DNA from: Brachybacterium muris
GTDB lineage: Bacteria > Actinomycetota > Actinomycetes > Actinomycetales > Dermabacteraceae
Length of the DNA: 64,000 nt
Direction of reading: 5' to 3'
NCBI RefSeq assembly: GCF_016907455.1
Contig: NZ_JAFBCB010000001.1
Location: 2,418,001 to 2,482,000 of the forward strand
The stretch's first letter is position 1, and each line of letters opens with the position of its first letter. Below, piece after piece: positions 53,876 through 62,771 of this stretch. The translations under genes were made by a program, and so were the position numbers. A model generated the notes under the pieces. The model was not told the origin of the DNA and ran no database searches. It saw only the letters and a program-made list of their open reading frames with translations.

Positions 53876-55048
53876 ATGACCACCTTCGCGATCACCCACG
53901 CCCATGTCCAGCCCGTCACCGGCCCCGCCTTTGACGGCACCGTCGTGGTCCAGGACGGCACCATCACCGCTTCCGGCCCCGATGTCGAGGTGCCTGACGG
54001 CGCCGAGGTGATCGATGCCGGGGGTGCCTGGCTGCTGCCCGGTTTCATCGACGCGCACGTGCACCTCGGCGTGCACGAGGAGGGCGAGGGCTGGGCCGGC
54101 AACGACACCAACGAGATGACCGACCCGGTGATGGCTGCCGTGCGAGCGATCGATGCCATCAACCCGGTGGAGGTGGGCTTCGACGACGCCATCGCCGGAG
54201 GCGTGACGGCGGTGAACGTGAACCCCGGATCGGGCAACCCCATCGGCGGCCTCGCGGTGGCGATCCGCACCTACGGCCGCGTGGTGGACGACATGGTGCT
54301 GCGCGAGCCCTCCGGGCTGAAGGCGGCCCTCGGTGAGAACCCCAAGCGGGTGTACGGCGAGCGCTCGGCCACACCCTCGACCCGCCTGGGTGTGGCGCTG
54401 ACGATCCGGAAGGCCTTCGCGAAGGCCCGGGACTGGGCGGCCAAGGACCCTGCAGAGCGCGAGAGCGACCTGGTCTCGGAGGCCCTTTCCCGGGTGCTGG
54501 AACGCGAGATCCCCTGGCGCCAGCACGCCCACCGGGCCGACGACATCGCCACCGCCCTGCGCATCGCCGAGGAGTTCGGCTATGAGCTCGTGCTGGACCA
54601 CGGCACCGAGTCCTACTTGATCGCCGACCGCATCGCCGCAGCCGGGGTACCGGTGCTGTACGGGCCGCTGATCGTGTCCCGCTCCAAGGTGGAGGTGCGC
54701 CACCGCACCACCCGCGCCCCCGGCATCCTGGCCCGCGCGGGGGTGAAGGTCTCTATCATCACCGACCACCCGGTGGTGCCGATCGACTTCCTGGTGCACC
54801 AGGCCGCGCTCGCCGTGAAGGACGGCATGGACCCCGCCGACGCGCTCCGCGCGATCACCCTGAACCCCGCCGAGGTGCTGGGCCTGGGCGACCGGCTCGG
54901 CTCGATCGACGTGGGCAAGGACGCGGACCTGGTGCTGTGGGACGGAGACCCGCTGGACCTGCGCCACCGCACCCTGCGGGTGTGGCAGGCAGGCCGCGAG
55001 GTCATGCACCGCGATGAGGACGGCCAGCCGGTCATCGCCGAGCGCTGA
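53876..55048 (+). CDS. amidohydrolase of the imidazolonepropionase-like group
   Basis: This 390-residue metal-dependent hydrolase has an N-terminal composite beta domain, the metal motif GFIDAHVHLGVHEEG near residue 56, and a TIM barrel. Further metal or active-site residues are in WRQHAHRADD (near 219), VLDHGTE (near 240) and SIITDHPVVP (near 295). The C-terminal GKDADLVLWDGDPL completes the family pattern. Substrate unknown. No signal peptide. It is divergent from ppk2 with 55 bp between starts. Confidence 0.87.
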   Translation: MTTFAITHAHVQPVTGPAFDGTVVVQDGTITASGPDVEVPDGAEVIDAGGAWLLPGFIDAHVHLGVHEEGEGWAGNDTNEMTDPVMAAVRAIDAINPVEVGFDDAIAGGVTAVNVNPGSGNPIGGLAVAIRTYGRVVDDMVLREPSGLKAALGENPKRVYGERSATPSTRLGVALTIRKAFAKARDWAAKDPAERESDLVSEALSRVLEREIPWRQHAHRADDIATALRIAEEFGYELVLDHGTESYLIADRIAAAGVPVLYGPLIVSRSKVEVRHRTTRAPGILARAGVKVSIITDHPVVPIDFLVHQAALAVKDGMDPADALRAITLNPAEVLGLGDRLGSIDVGKDADLVLWDGDPLDLRHRTLRVWQAGREVMHRDEDGQPVIAER

Positions 55049-55059
55049 GCCGCTCGACG

Positions 55060-55734
55060 TCAGTCGTCGATGCGCACGTCCTTGGTCTCCACGTCGACCA
55101 CGACGTCCACGTCGTCGTTCGAGCCGGCCGGCATGATGTCGACCCCGTAGTGCACGCGGCCGTCATCGGAGTCCAGGGACCAGCCGGAGACCCGGCCGTC
55201 CTGAGCGCCGAGGGCCAGCTCGATGGCCTCCGCGTAGGGCATCGGGGAGGTGACGTCCACGGCGGGCTCGCCGTCGTCGTCCTGGTCGCGCTCGTGCTCG
55301 ATGACCTCGCCGGTGATGGCGCTGAGCTCGATGTCGTGCTCCTCGGTGCCGTTGCGGATCTCGATCTCCCACTCCCAGCCGTTGCGGCGGTCGTGGTCGA
55401 TGGTCACCGTGTGCACGTCACCGCCGCCGGCGGCGTCGAGGGCGCGCTGCACGGCGTCCTCCGCAGGGATCGGCAGCTCGGTGGTGGCGAGGTCGGCGTC
55501 GGCCGGGAGATCGGAATCAGCCGCGGCGGCGCCACCGCCGTCGGAGGCGGCCGGGGATTCCTCGGCGGCACCGCCACCATCGGAGGCACCGGTGTCGTCG
55601 GTCTGCTGGGTCTGCTGAGGCTGCTCGGCGGGGGTCTCGGCCTGGTCGTCCCCGGCGCCGCAGCCGACAGCAAGAGCGAGGACGAACGCCGTGCCGGCGG
55701 CGGAGCGGACGAGTCGACGAGTGGTCACGGTCAT
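55060..55734 (-). CDS. PepSY-domain lipoprotein
   Basis: This 224-residue secreted lipoprotein has a basic start (TTRRLVR), hydrophobic segment and lipobox LAVGC with Cys25 as the lipid site. A long acidic, Q/T/G/A-rich linker (about residues 26-80) leads to two PepSY domains: VQRALDAAGGGDVHTVTID to GEVIEHERD, and AIELALGAQDGRVSGWSLD to VVVDVETKDVRI. PepSY modules often bind or inhibit peptidases or bind metals at the cell surface. ATG 55734 has GGAGGT 6 nt upstream. Confidence 0.88.
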   Translation of the reverse strand: MTVTTRRLVRSAAGTAFVLALAVGCGAGDDQAETPAEQPQQTQQTDDTGASDGGGAAEESPAASDGGGAAAADSDLPADADLATTELPIPAEDAVQRALDAAGGGDVHTVTIDHDRRNGWEWEIEIRNGTEEHDIELSAITGEVIEHERDQDDDGEPAVDVTSPMPYAEAIELALGAQDGRVSGWSLDSDDGRVHYGVDIMPAGSNDDVDVVVDVETKDVRIDD

Positions 55735-56074
55735 GGTGGTACCTCCACGGCTGTTGGGTCCTGCCGAGCGTGCAGCCACGGGGCACTGAACGACGGGGCC
55801 ATGAATATCGACCTGACCAGCCTAGGGACGATTCCCTGAGTGCGTCGGTTCCTGAGAACACTCTCACGCAGTCCTCATGGATCGGCGGTCCAGCAGGTCG
55901 CCCTGTTCGCCCTGCCAGCCCTGTGACCTGCATCGTCGCCCCGGCCGACCGACCGTTCGCACCAGTTCCTGGGAGATACGGAGTGACGTGGGCTACGGTC
56001 GAGACGTCAGAGGATCCGTGGCCGGGCACATGCCCGGCCGCTCTCGGGTCCGAAGCTGTACGAGAGGAATGCAC
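55735..56074. other. divergent intergenic region, PepSY lipoprotein / PRC-barrel gene
   Basis: These 340 bp separate two divergent genes and contain no supported gene. AGGGA and TCCCT near 55824-55836 form a small inverted repeat. GTGAGAGTGTTCTCAGG-like symmetry appears near 55850-55868. TACGGT (55994-55999) could be a -10 for the PRC-barrel gene, but no -35 is convincing. The layout suggests that stress-type control lies here. Confidence 0.4.
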
Positions 56075-57004
56075 ATGACTTTTCAGGGCAACATCCGAGA
56101 CCTGCAGCGCGCGAACGTCATCGACTCCACCGGTGACAAGGTCGGCTCCGTCGGCCAGGTGTACGTGACCAATGAGGGCCAGGACCCGTCGTGGGTCACG
56201 GTCAACACCGGTCTGTTCGGCACCAAGGAGACCTTCATCCCCCTGTCCGACGCGCAGATCACCGATGGTGACATCCGCGTCCCCTACGAGAAGTCCTTCA
56301 TCAAGGACGCCCCGAACATCGACGAGGACGGCGAGATCTCGCAGGAGCAGGAGGCCGAGCTGTACCGCTACTACGGCGTCCAGGATCCCTCGCGCGGCAC
56401 CGGCACCCTCGATGCCGGCGACCGCACCGATCGCACCGTGGGCAACGACCACGCCGACCTCGACGACACCCACCGTGGCACCGCCGCGGGCGTTGGCGCT
56501 GCCGGCGCAGGCGCCGGTGTGGACCGCGATCACGACCGTCGTGACGGCGTGGACCGCGACCGTCGTGACGGTGTGGACGGCGACGGCGTCACCCTCCACG
56601 AGGAGCGCCTGAACGTCGGCACCGAGCAGCGGGAGACCGGCAAGGCACGCCTGCGCAAGTACGTGGTCACCGAAACCGAGCAGGTCGAGGTTCCCGTGCA
56701 GCGCGAGGAGCTGGTCGTCGAGCGCACCCCCGCCACCGGTGAGGACCGTGGCGGCACCCTCGGCGAGGACGAGACCACCGTGACCCTCCACGAGGAGCGC
56801 CCCGTGGTCGAGAAGGAGACCGTCGCCACCGAGAACGTGAAGGTCGGCAAGCGCACCGTCACCGACACCGAGACCGTCACCGAGCAGGTGGGTCACGAGG
56901 AGGTCGACGTGCAGACCGGCTTCGACAAGGACGGCTACGACCGCGACGGCTTCAACCGTGACGGTGTGAACCGTGAGGGCGTCCGCCGCGACGACCGCGT
57001 CTGA
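56075..57004 (+). CDS. PRC-barrel and DUF2382 stress protein
   Basis: This 309-residue protein has an N-terminal PRC-barrel domain (about residues 1-95, GDKVGSVGQVYV, WVTVNTGLFGTKETFIPL). A flexible linker of short D/R-rich repeats (DRRDGVDRDRRDGVDG near 155-170) follows. The DUF2382 domain (about 172-285) has two VTLHEER repeats and VPVQREELVVERTP. The tail has repeats of D-G-x-x-R. A 24-nt tandem duplication at 56533-56580 encodes the linker repeat. Relatives are general stress proteins in actinobacteria and Deinococcus. ATG 56075 has AGAGG upstream. Confidence 0.9.
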   Translation: MTFQGNIRDLQRANVIDSTGDKVGSVGQVYVTNEGQDPSWVTVNTGLFGTKETFIPLSDAQITDGDIRVPYEKSFIKDAPNIDEDGEISQEQEAELYRYYGVQDPSRGTGTLDAGDRTDRTVGNDHADLDDTHRGTAAGVGAAGAGAGVDRDHDRRDGVDRDRRDGVDGDGVTLHEERLNVGTEQRETGKARLRKYVVTETEQVEVPVQREELVVERTPATGEDRGGTLGEDETTVTLHEERPVVEKETVATENVKVGKRTVTDTETVTEQVGHEEVDVQTGFDKDGYDRDGFNRDGVNREGVRRDDRV

Positions 57005-57069
57005 GCAGCATCCGAGGGAACCAGGACAGGCAGCGCGTCACGCGCCCTGACCCCTGAGTCCTGATCGAC

Positions 57070-57104
57070 GAAGGGCGCACCACCTCCGAGGTGGTGCGCC
57101 CTTC
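57070..57104 (+). terminator. strong terminator after the PRC-barrel gene
   Basis: GAAGGGCGCACCACCT (57070-57085) and AGGTGGTGCGCCCTTC (57089-57104) form a perfect 16-bp stem with a 3-nt loop, 65 bp past the stop. No U tract follows. Confidence 0.8.
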
Positions 57105-57233
57105 CGCATGCCCGGACCGGATCGGCCCGGATCACCCCGGCGCAGTGATGGTCCCTTACTGCGGCGCGCGGATTGTCCTAGTGTGGAGGCACGGCATCGT
57201 CCAGCTCGCACCGTCGAGCACCGAGGAGGCACC

Positions 57234-59711
57234 ATGTCCACCGTTCCGTCCTGGCCCGATGCGGCGCCGAAGGCTCCCAGCGACAGTGAGCTCGAGTCGA
57301 TCCACGCCTGGTGGCGTGCAGCCAACTACCTCTCGGTCGGCCAGATCTACCTGATGGCCAACCCGCTGCTGCGCGATCCTCTGCAGCGCGAGCATGTGAA
57401 GCCGCGGCTGCTGGGGCACTGGGGCACCACGCCCGGCCTCACGTTCCTGTACGCCCATGCCAACCGTGCGATCCGTCAGCGCGGCCTGAAGGCCATGTAC
57501 ATCACCGGCCCCGGCCATGGCGGTCCCGGGCTGGTGGCGGCGAGCTACCTGGAGGGCACCTACTCCGAGGTGTACCCGGCAGTCGGCCAGGACGTGGACG
57601 GGCTGCGTCGCCTGTTCACCCAGTTCTCCTTCCCCGGCGGGATCCCCTCCCACGTGGCCCCGGAGACGCCGGGCTCGATCCATGAGGGCGGCGAACTGGG
57701 GTACGCCCTCTCCCACGCCTACGGGGCCATGATGGACCGGCCCGACGAGATCGCCTTCACCGTGGTCGGTGACGGCGAGGCCGAGACCGGCCCACTGGCG
57801 ACCTCGTGGCACTCCAACAAGTTCATCAACCCCCACACCGACGGGGTGGTGCTGCCGATCCTGCACCTGAACGGCTACAAGATCGCCAACCCCACGGTGC
57901 TGGCCCGCATCGGGGACGACGAGCTCGCCGACCTGATGCGGGGCTACGGTCACACGCCGCTGTTCTTCACCGGGGGTTTCGATGACGAGGACCCGGTCCA
58001 GACGCACCGCCGTTTCGCCGAGGTGCTGGACGAGGCCCTCGACCAGATCGCCACGATCAAGAAGCAGGCGGCCAAGGACGCGAAGGCCGGCAGGACCACC
58101 GAGCGACCTGCCTGGCCGATGATCGTGTTCCGCAGCCCGAAGGGGTGGACCGGGCCCAAGGAGATCGACGGGCAGAAGACCGAGGGCTCCTGGCGCTCCC
58201 ACCAGGTCCCCCTGGCCAGCGCACGGGACACCGATGAGCACCTGGCGGATCTGGACCGCTGGCTGCGCTCCTATGAGCCCGAGGAGCTGTTCGACGAGGA
58301 CGGCGCCCTGCGTGCCGAGATCGCCGCGACCGCCCCGGAGGGCGAGCTGCGGATGTCGGCGAACCCTGCCACCAACGGCGGTGTGCTGCGCAAGGACCTC
58401 CGGCTGCCCGATTTCCGCGACTACACGGTGGATGTGCAGGCCCCGGGCGCGACGATCGCCGAGCCCACCCGGGTACTGGGCACCTGGCTGCGGGACGTGA
58501 CCGCCCAGAACATGGAGACCTTCCGGATCTTCGGCCCGGACGAGACCGCCTCGAACCGGCTGCAGGCCGTCTACGAGGTGACCGACAAGCAGTGGAACGC
58601 GCAGTTCGAGGACCACGATCACACCGAGCACCTGGCCCCCACGGGCCGGGTGATGGAGATGCTCTCGGAGCACCAGTGCCAGGGCTGGCTGGAGGGGTAC
58701 CTGCTCACCGGCCGACACGGACTGTTCTCCTCCTACGAGGCGTTCATCCACATCGTCGACTCGATGGTGAACCAGCACGCCAAGTGGCTGAAGATCACCA
58801 ACGAGATCGAGTGGCGCGCCCCGATCTCCTCGCTCACCTACCTGCTGAGCTCGCACGTGTGGCGGCAGGACCACAACGGCTTCTCCCACCAGGACCCGGG
58901 CTTCATCGATCACATCGTCAACAAGAAGGCCGAGGTGGTCCGGGTGTACCTGCCGCCGGACGCCAACACGCTGCTGTCGACGATGGACCACTGCCTGCGC
59001 TCTAAGCAGTACGTCAACGTGGTGGTGGCCGGCAAACAGCCCAACCCTGTGTGGCTGAGCCGGGAGGACGCGATCACCCACTGCACCCGCGGTCTGGGCA
59101 TCTGGGAATGGGCGGGCACCGAGGTGGCCGGCCAGGAGCCCGATGTGGTGCTCGCCTGCGCCGGGGACATCCCCACCATCGAGACCATGGCTGCCGCCAA
59201 GATCCTGCGGGAGAAGCTGCCGGACCTTAAGGTGCGAGTGGTCAACGTGGTGGACCTGATGCGCCTTCAGGACGACACGGAGCATCCCCACGGGCTGTCC
59301 CAGCGGGCCTTCGACGGGATCTTCGGGGAGGACATCCCGGTGGTGTTCGCCTACCACGGCTACCCGTGGCTGATCCATCGCCTGGCCTACCGCCACGACC
59401 GCCATGGCCGCATCCACGTGCGCGGCTACAAGGAGGAGGGCACCACCACCACCCCGTTCGACATGCTGATGCGCAACGACACCGACCGCTATCACCTGGT
59501 GATGGACGTGATCGACAGGGTGGAGGGGCTGGGCACCGCCCAGGCCCTGCTGCGCCAGGAGATGGAGGACGCCCGCGTGCGTGCCCGCGCCTACGCCTAC
59601 ACCCACGGTGCCGACGTCCCCGAGGTGGCCGACTGGCAGTGGGGCGACGGCGGCGACGCTACGACCGCAGCCCCGGGGGTGGCCGCTGAGACCGGCGGCG
59701 ACAACGAGTGA
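57234..59711 (+). CDS. xfp: phosphoketolase (xylulose-5-P / fructose-6-P)
   Basis: This 825-residue thiamine-diphosphate enzyme cleaves xylulose 5-phosphate, and often fructose 6-phosphate, with phosphate to acetyl phosphate. Key motifs are [15 protein letters not shown] near residue 25, [11 protein letters not shown] near 60, [11 protein letters not shown] near 88 and [13 protein letters not shown] for the cofactor near 180. Full length for the family. ATG 57234 follows GAGGAGG. The gene stands alone between two strong terminators; TAGTGT (57179-57184) may be its -10. It would give a heterofermentative bypass or feed acetyl phosphate formation. Confidence 0.95.
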   Translation: MSTVPSWPDAAPKAPSDSELESIHAWWRAANYLSVGQIYLMANPLLRDPLQREHVKPRLLGHWGTTPGLTFLYAHANRAIRQRGLKAMYITGPGHGGPGLVAASYLEGTYSEVYPAVGQDVDGLRRLFTQFSFPGGIPSHVAPETPGSIHEGGELGYALSHAYGAMMDRPDEIAFTVVGDGEAETGPLATSWHSNKFINPHTDGVVLPILHLNGYKIANPTVLARIGDDELADLMRGYGHTPLFFTGGFDDEDPVQTHRRFAEVLDEALDQIATIKKQAAKDAKAGRTTERPAWPMIVFRSPKGWTGPKEIDGQKTEGSWRSHQVPLASARDTDEHLADLDRWLRSYEPEELFDEDGALRAEIAATAPEGELRMSANPATNGGVLRKDLRLPDFRDYTVDVQAPGATIAEPTRVLGTWLRDVTAQNMETFRIFGPDETASNRLQAVYEVTDKQWNAQFEDHDHTEHLAPTGRVMEMLSEHQCQGWLEGYLLTGRHGLFSSYEAFIHIVDSMVNQHAKWLKITNEIEWRAPISSLTYLLSSHVWRQDHNGFSHQDPGFIDHIVNKKAEVVRVYLPPDANTLLSTMDHCLRSKQYVNVVVAGKQPNPVWLSREDAITHCTRGLGIWEWAGTEVAGQEPDVVLACAGDIPTIETMAAAKILREKLPDLKVRVVNVVDLMRLQDDTEHPHGLSQRAFDGIFGEDIPVVFAYHGYPWLIHRLAYRHDRHGRIHVRGYKEEGTTTTPFDMLMRNDTDRYHLVMDVIDRVEGLGTAQALLRQEMEDARVRARAYAYTHGADVPEVADWQWGDGGDATTAAPGVAAETGGDNE

Positions 59712-59721
59712 CCCGCTCATA

Positions 59722-59758
59722 GGAGGGGCCCGATCCGCACCGCGGATCGGGCCCCTCC
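59722..59758 (+). terminator. strong terminator between xfp and the next leftward gene
   Basis: GGAGGGGCCCGATCCGC (59722-59738) and GCGGATCGGGCCCCTCC (59742-59758) form a perfect 17-bp stem with a 3-nt loop, 10 bp past the xfp stop. It probably also stops the convergent gene. Confidence 0.82.
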
Positions 59759-59802
59759 ATCTGGGAGCGGAGTACCTGGTGGTGGCTCCTGCGGGCGCGG
59801 TA

Positions 59803-60450
59803 TCAGCCCAGGCTCCCCAGAGCCTCGTCGATCGGCTGGTCGCCGTCGTTGAACTCGATCACCCGGCCGATGGTGCTCTCGTGCTCGAGGGTCGCTGTGA
59901 TCACCCGGGCCACGTTGGCGCGGGACACCTCTGCGCCCTCGGTGGCCGTGACGTCGATGCGCCCGCTGGGCTCCTCCAGGGTGAGGGCGGAAGGGCGCAG
60001 GATGGTCCAGGACAGCCCGCTGTTCTGCAGGTGCTCATCGGCCTCCGTCTTGGCCTGGGCGTAAGCGTAGAAGTCGTCGCCCTCCGGCACCCCGTGGCCA
60101 GGGCCGGCGCCGAAGTAGCTGACGATCACGAAGCGACGCGCTCCGACACGCTGGGCGGCGTCCATGGCGGCGATCGCGGCATCGCGGTCCACGGCCCAGG
60201 TCCGCTTCGGGTCGCCTCCCCCGGCTCCGGCCGTCCACACCACGGCCTCCGTGCCGCTCAGCAGCTCCCCCCAGCCCTCCGCATCGAGCCGCTCGATGTC
60301 CGTCACCACGGGTCGGGCGCCGGTGAGCTCGATGGCGGCGATGTGGTCCGGATTGCGCACCACGGACCGCACCTCGTGGCCCGCCTGCACCAGCAGCGGC
60401 TGGGCGAGAAGGGCGACCTTGCCGTGTCCTCCGATGAGTGTGATCTTCAT
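59803..60450 (-). CDS. NAD(P)-binding atypical short-chain reductase family protein
   Basis: This 215-residue Rossmann protein starts MKITLIGGHGKVALLAQPLL, where the glycine-rich loop is GGHGKVA. It has VVWTAGAG near 68 and ARRFVIVSYFG near 105 followed by YAQAKTEADEHL, and ends with FNDGDQPIDEALGSL. The family (NAD(P)H-binding, YwnB/YhfK-like) includes proteins of unknown substrate. ATG 60450 follows GGGTGGG. The longer upstream frame is unsupported. Confidence 0.87.
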   Translation of the reverse strand: MKITLIGGHGKVALLAQPLLVQAGHEVRSVVRNPDHIAAIELTGARPVVTDIERLDAEGWGELLSGTEAVVWTAGAGGGDPKRTWAVDRDAAIAAMDAAQRVGARRFVIVSYFGAGPGHGVPEGDDFYAYAQAKTEADEHLQNSGLSWTILRPSALTLEEPSGRIDVTATEGAEVSRANVARVITATLEHESTIGRVIEFNDGDQPIDEALGSLG

Positions 60451-60592
60451 GTTCCCACCCTGCCATCCCTGCCTGTGACCGTCGAGGGGCGGTACCGGGT
60501 GGTCGGGCTGCCGTCGCGCCTCCAGCTCGTCAGCGTATTCTGAGCCAGGCCGTGCCATCCGCCGGCCCTCGCCCCAGGAAGGAACCGCTCCC

Positions 60593-61660
60593 ATGGCCGG
60601 TGGTCTTGCCGCCCTGCTCGATGACGTCGCCGCTCTGGCCCGCCTCGCTGCCGCGAGCGCCGATGACGTGGCCGCCGCCTCTGCCCGCGCGGGTGCGAAG
60701 GCCGCCGGTGTGGTGATCGACGACACCGCCGTCACCCCGCAGTACGTGCAGGGCATCAAGCCCAAGCGGGAGCTGCCCATCATCTGGCGGATCACCAAGG
60801 GCTCCCTGTTCAACAAGATCGTCATCATCCTGCCGATCCTGATGCTGCTGAGCGTGTTCGCCCCGTGGCTGCTGCCTGTGCTGCTGATCTGCGGTGGCCT
60901 CTATCTGAGCTTCGAGGGCGCCGAGAAAGTATGGGAGCTGGTACGCGGCCACGAGGAGAGCAAGCCCGCGTCCGCCAAGGGCGGGGACGCCGAGGACTCT
61001 GTGGTCAAGGGCGCGGTGCGCACGGACCTGATCCTCTCTGCGGAGATCATGGTGATCGCCATGAACTCCATCGAGCAGGACTCGCTGTGGATCCGCGCCG
61101 CGGTGCTGGTGGTGGTGGCCCTCGGCATCACGGCGCTGGTGTACGGCACGGTGGCGATCCTGGTGAAGATGGACGACGTGGGCCTGGCCATGACCAAGGA
61201 CGAGGACGGCTCGGAGCCCAAGAAGCGCTTCGGCCTCGGTCTGGTCAAGGCCATGCCCGCCGTGATGAAGGTGATCAGCTACGTGGGCATGATCGCGATG
61301 CTGTGGGTGGGTGGCCACATCATCCTCGTCAGCACCCATGATCTGGGGCTGGCCCAGCCCTACGAGTGGATCCACGGCCTCGAGGTGGCCGTGGGCGGCG
61401 GCGTGCTGGGATGGCTGATCAACACCTTCTTCTCGTTCCTGATCGGCCTGGGCATCGGCGCGATCATCGTGGCGCTGATGCACGTGCTGCCCTTCGGCCG
61501 CCGCGGGGATGACGAGGCCGACGAGAAGATCGCTGCCGACGCGGGCCACGGCACCGGGGCTCAGGAGGGCGGTTCCCGCCGGGTGGACGCAGGGAAGCAG
61601 AAGCACCCCGCCGTGGGCGATCAGCGCGACACCGAGACCGCAGCCGACCCCCGCATCTGA
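60593..61660 (+). CDS. DUF808 membrane protein (YedI-like)
   Basis: This 355-residue protein starts with the hallmark MAGGLAALLDDVAALARLAAASADDVAAA, quoted here as LLDDVAALARL and SADDVAAA. It has about six membrane segments and the family motif LSFEGAEKVWEL near 104. SAEIMVIAMNSIE and TFFSFLIGLGIGAIIVALMH (20) are further membrane motifs. A charged disordered tail of about 50 residues follows. Function unknown. Confidence 0.9.
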   Translation: MAGGLAALLDDVAALARLAAASADDVAAASARAGAKAAGVVIDDTAVTPQYVQGIKPKRELPIIWRITKGSLFNKIVIILPILMLLSVFAPWLLPVLLICGGLYLSFEGAEKVWELVRGHEESKPASAKGGDAEDSVVKGAVRTDLILSAEIMVIAMNSIEQDSLWIRAAVLVVVALGITALVYGTVAILVKMDDVGLAMTKDEDGSEPKKRFGLGLVKAMPAVMKVISYVGMIAMLWVGGHIILVSTHDLGLAQPYEWIHGLEVAVGGGVLGWLINTFFSFLIGLGIGAIIVALMHVLPFGRRGDDEADEKIAADAGHGTGAQEGGSRRVDAGKQKHPAVGDQRDTETAADPRI

Positions 61661-61683
61661 GCATCGCCCTCCCCCGGACGGAC

Positions 61684-61719
61684 GACGGCCCCGTCGAGCA
61701 CCGGCTCGGCGGGGCCGTC
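61684..61719 (+). terminator. terminator after the DUF808 gene
   Basis: A 16-bp stem (61684-61699 with 61704-61719, one wobble) and a 4-nt loop lies 24 bp past the stop. The remaining 190 bp up to the next gene holds no supported gene; CATACT at 61899-61904 is a leaderless-type -10. Confidence 0.75.
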
Positions 61720-61910
61720 CGCGCCGCGTGGCCCCGGGGTCGTCAGTGCTCGCGGTCCGCTGCGGGGCGGTCCGGGCCGGAACGAGCATCGCCCGGGCCA
61801 GCATGTTCACCATGACCATTCGGTCCGGGAATCGGGGGCCCGCATCGTCCCCGGGAGCGCCCGCAGGATGATGCCCTTGCCACGTGGCCCGGCAGAGGCA
61901 TACTCGCCCC

Positions 61911-62771
61911 ATGACTCCTCCTCCCCTGGGTCGTATGACGCCGTACGGCGTCGAGCACATCACCGTGCTGATCCTCATCGTCCTGTGCTCGGTCGCCCTG
62001 GTGCTGTGGACCCGGCGCACAGACCCCGCACAGGTCGACCGCGCCCTGCGGGTGGCCGGCTGGGTGCTGCTGGTCAATGCCGCGCTGTGGACGCTGTGGG
62101 GGTTCATGCCGTGGGCGTGGAACATCGACGAATCCCTGCCGCTGCACTTCTCCGATGCCCTGCGGTTCCTGCTGCCGGCCGCGATGATCCTGCGCCGCCC
62201 CTGGATGATCGTGGTGGCCTGCTACTGGGGCCTCACCCTGAACATGCAGTCCGTGCTCACCCCGGATGTGAACTACTTCGTCTGGGTGCCGCTGGAGTTC
62301 TTCCAGTACTGGATCTCCCACGGCAGCGGCGTCGTGGTCCCCGTGGTGCTGATCTGGGGCCTGGGGTACCGGCCCACCTGGCGGGGGTACGGCTTCTCCT
62401 ACGCTGCCACGCTGGGATGGGCCGCCCTCGCCTTCACGGTGAACATGACGATGGGGACGAACTACGCGTACCTGAACCGGGCACCGGCCGGTCCCAGCAT
62501 CCTGGATCTGATGGGCCCCTGGCCGCAGTACCTGCTGGTCGAGGCAGCGGTGATCGCGATCGGCTGGGCACTGCCGAACCTGCCGTTCGTGCTGCTGGAC
62601 CGCAGGCAGAACACCCCCGCCACGGGCACCGGCGGTCTGATGAGTCGCGCAGCTCGGGCTTCGGCAGGGGGCTTGCCCACGCCGGCCTCGCAGCAGGCAC
62701 CTGACAGGACGGGGCCCGGCGGGGCGGTCGACGCGAAGGCCCCGGCGGCTCAGAGCAGCAGTTCGACCTGA
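61911..62771 (+). CDS. TIGR02206-family (YwaF-like) membrane protein
   Basis: This 286-residue protein has about seven membrane helices, with LHFSDALRFLLPAAMILRR near 72, ACYWGLTLNMQSVLTPDV near 103 and GTNYAYLNRAPAGPSILDLMGPWP (quoted as NYAYLNRAP and LDLMGPWP) near 185. These are typical of the TIGR02206 group of unknown function. I choose ATG 61911 because CATACT ends 6 nt before it, giving a leaderless message. A GTG at 61884 is an alternative. Its last 22 bp overlap the convergent GH92 gene. Confidence 0.85.
   Translation: MTPPPLGRMTPYGVEHITVLILIVLCSVALVLWTRRTDPAQVDRALRVAGWVLLVNAALWTLWGFMPWAWNIDESLPLHFSDALRFLLPAAMILRRPWMIVVACYWGLTLNMQSVLTPDVNYFVWVPLEFFQYWISHGSGVVVPVVLIWGLGYRPTWRGYGFSYAATLGWAALAFTVNMTMGTNYAYLNRAPAGPSILDLMGPWPQYLLVEAAVIAIGWALPNLPFVLLDRRQNTPATGTGGLMSRAARASAGGLPTPASQQAPDRTGPGGAVDAKAPAAQSSSST

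Noticed and set aside
57156-59720. 854-codon open frame antisense to the phosphoketolase gene
   Set aside because: Long antisense frames are expected at this GC content. The composition is that of a shadow (runs of G, V, H, L and Q) and there is no homology or ribosome site.
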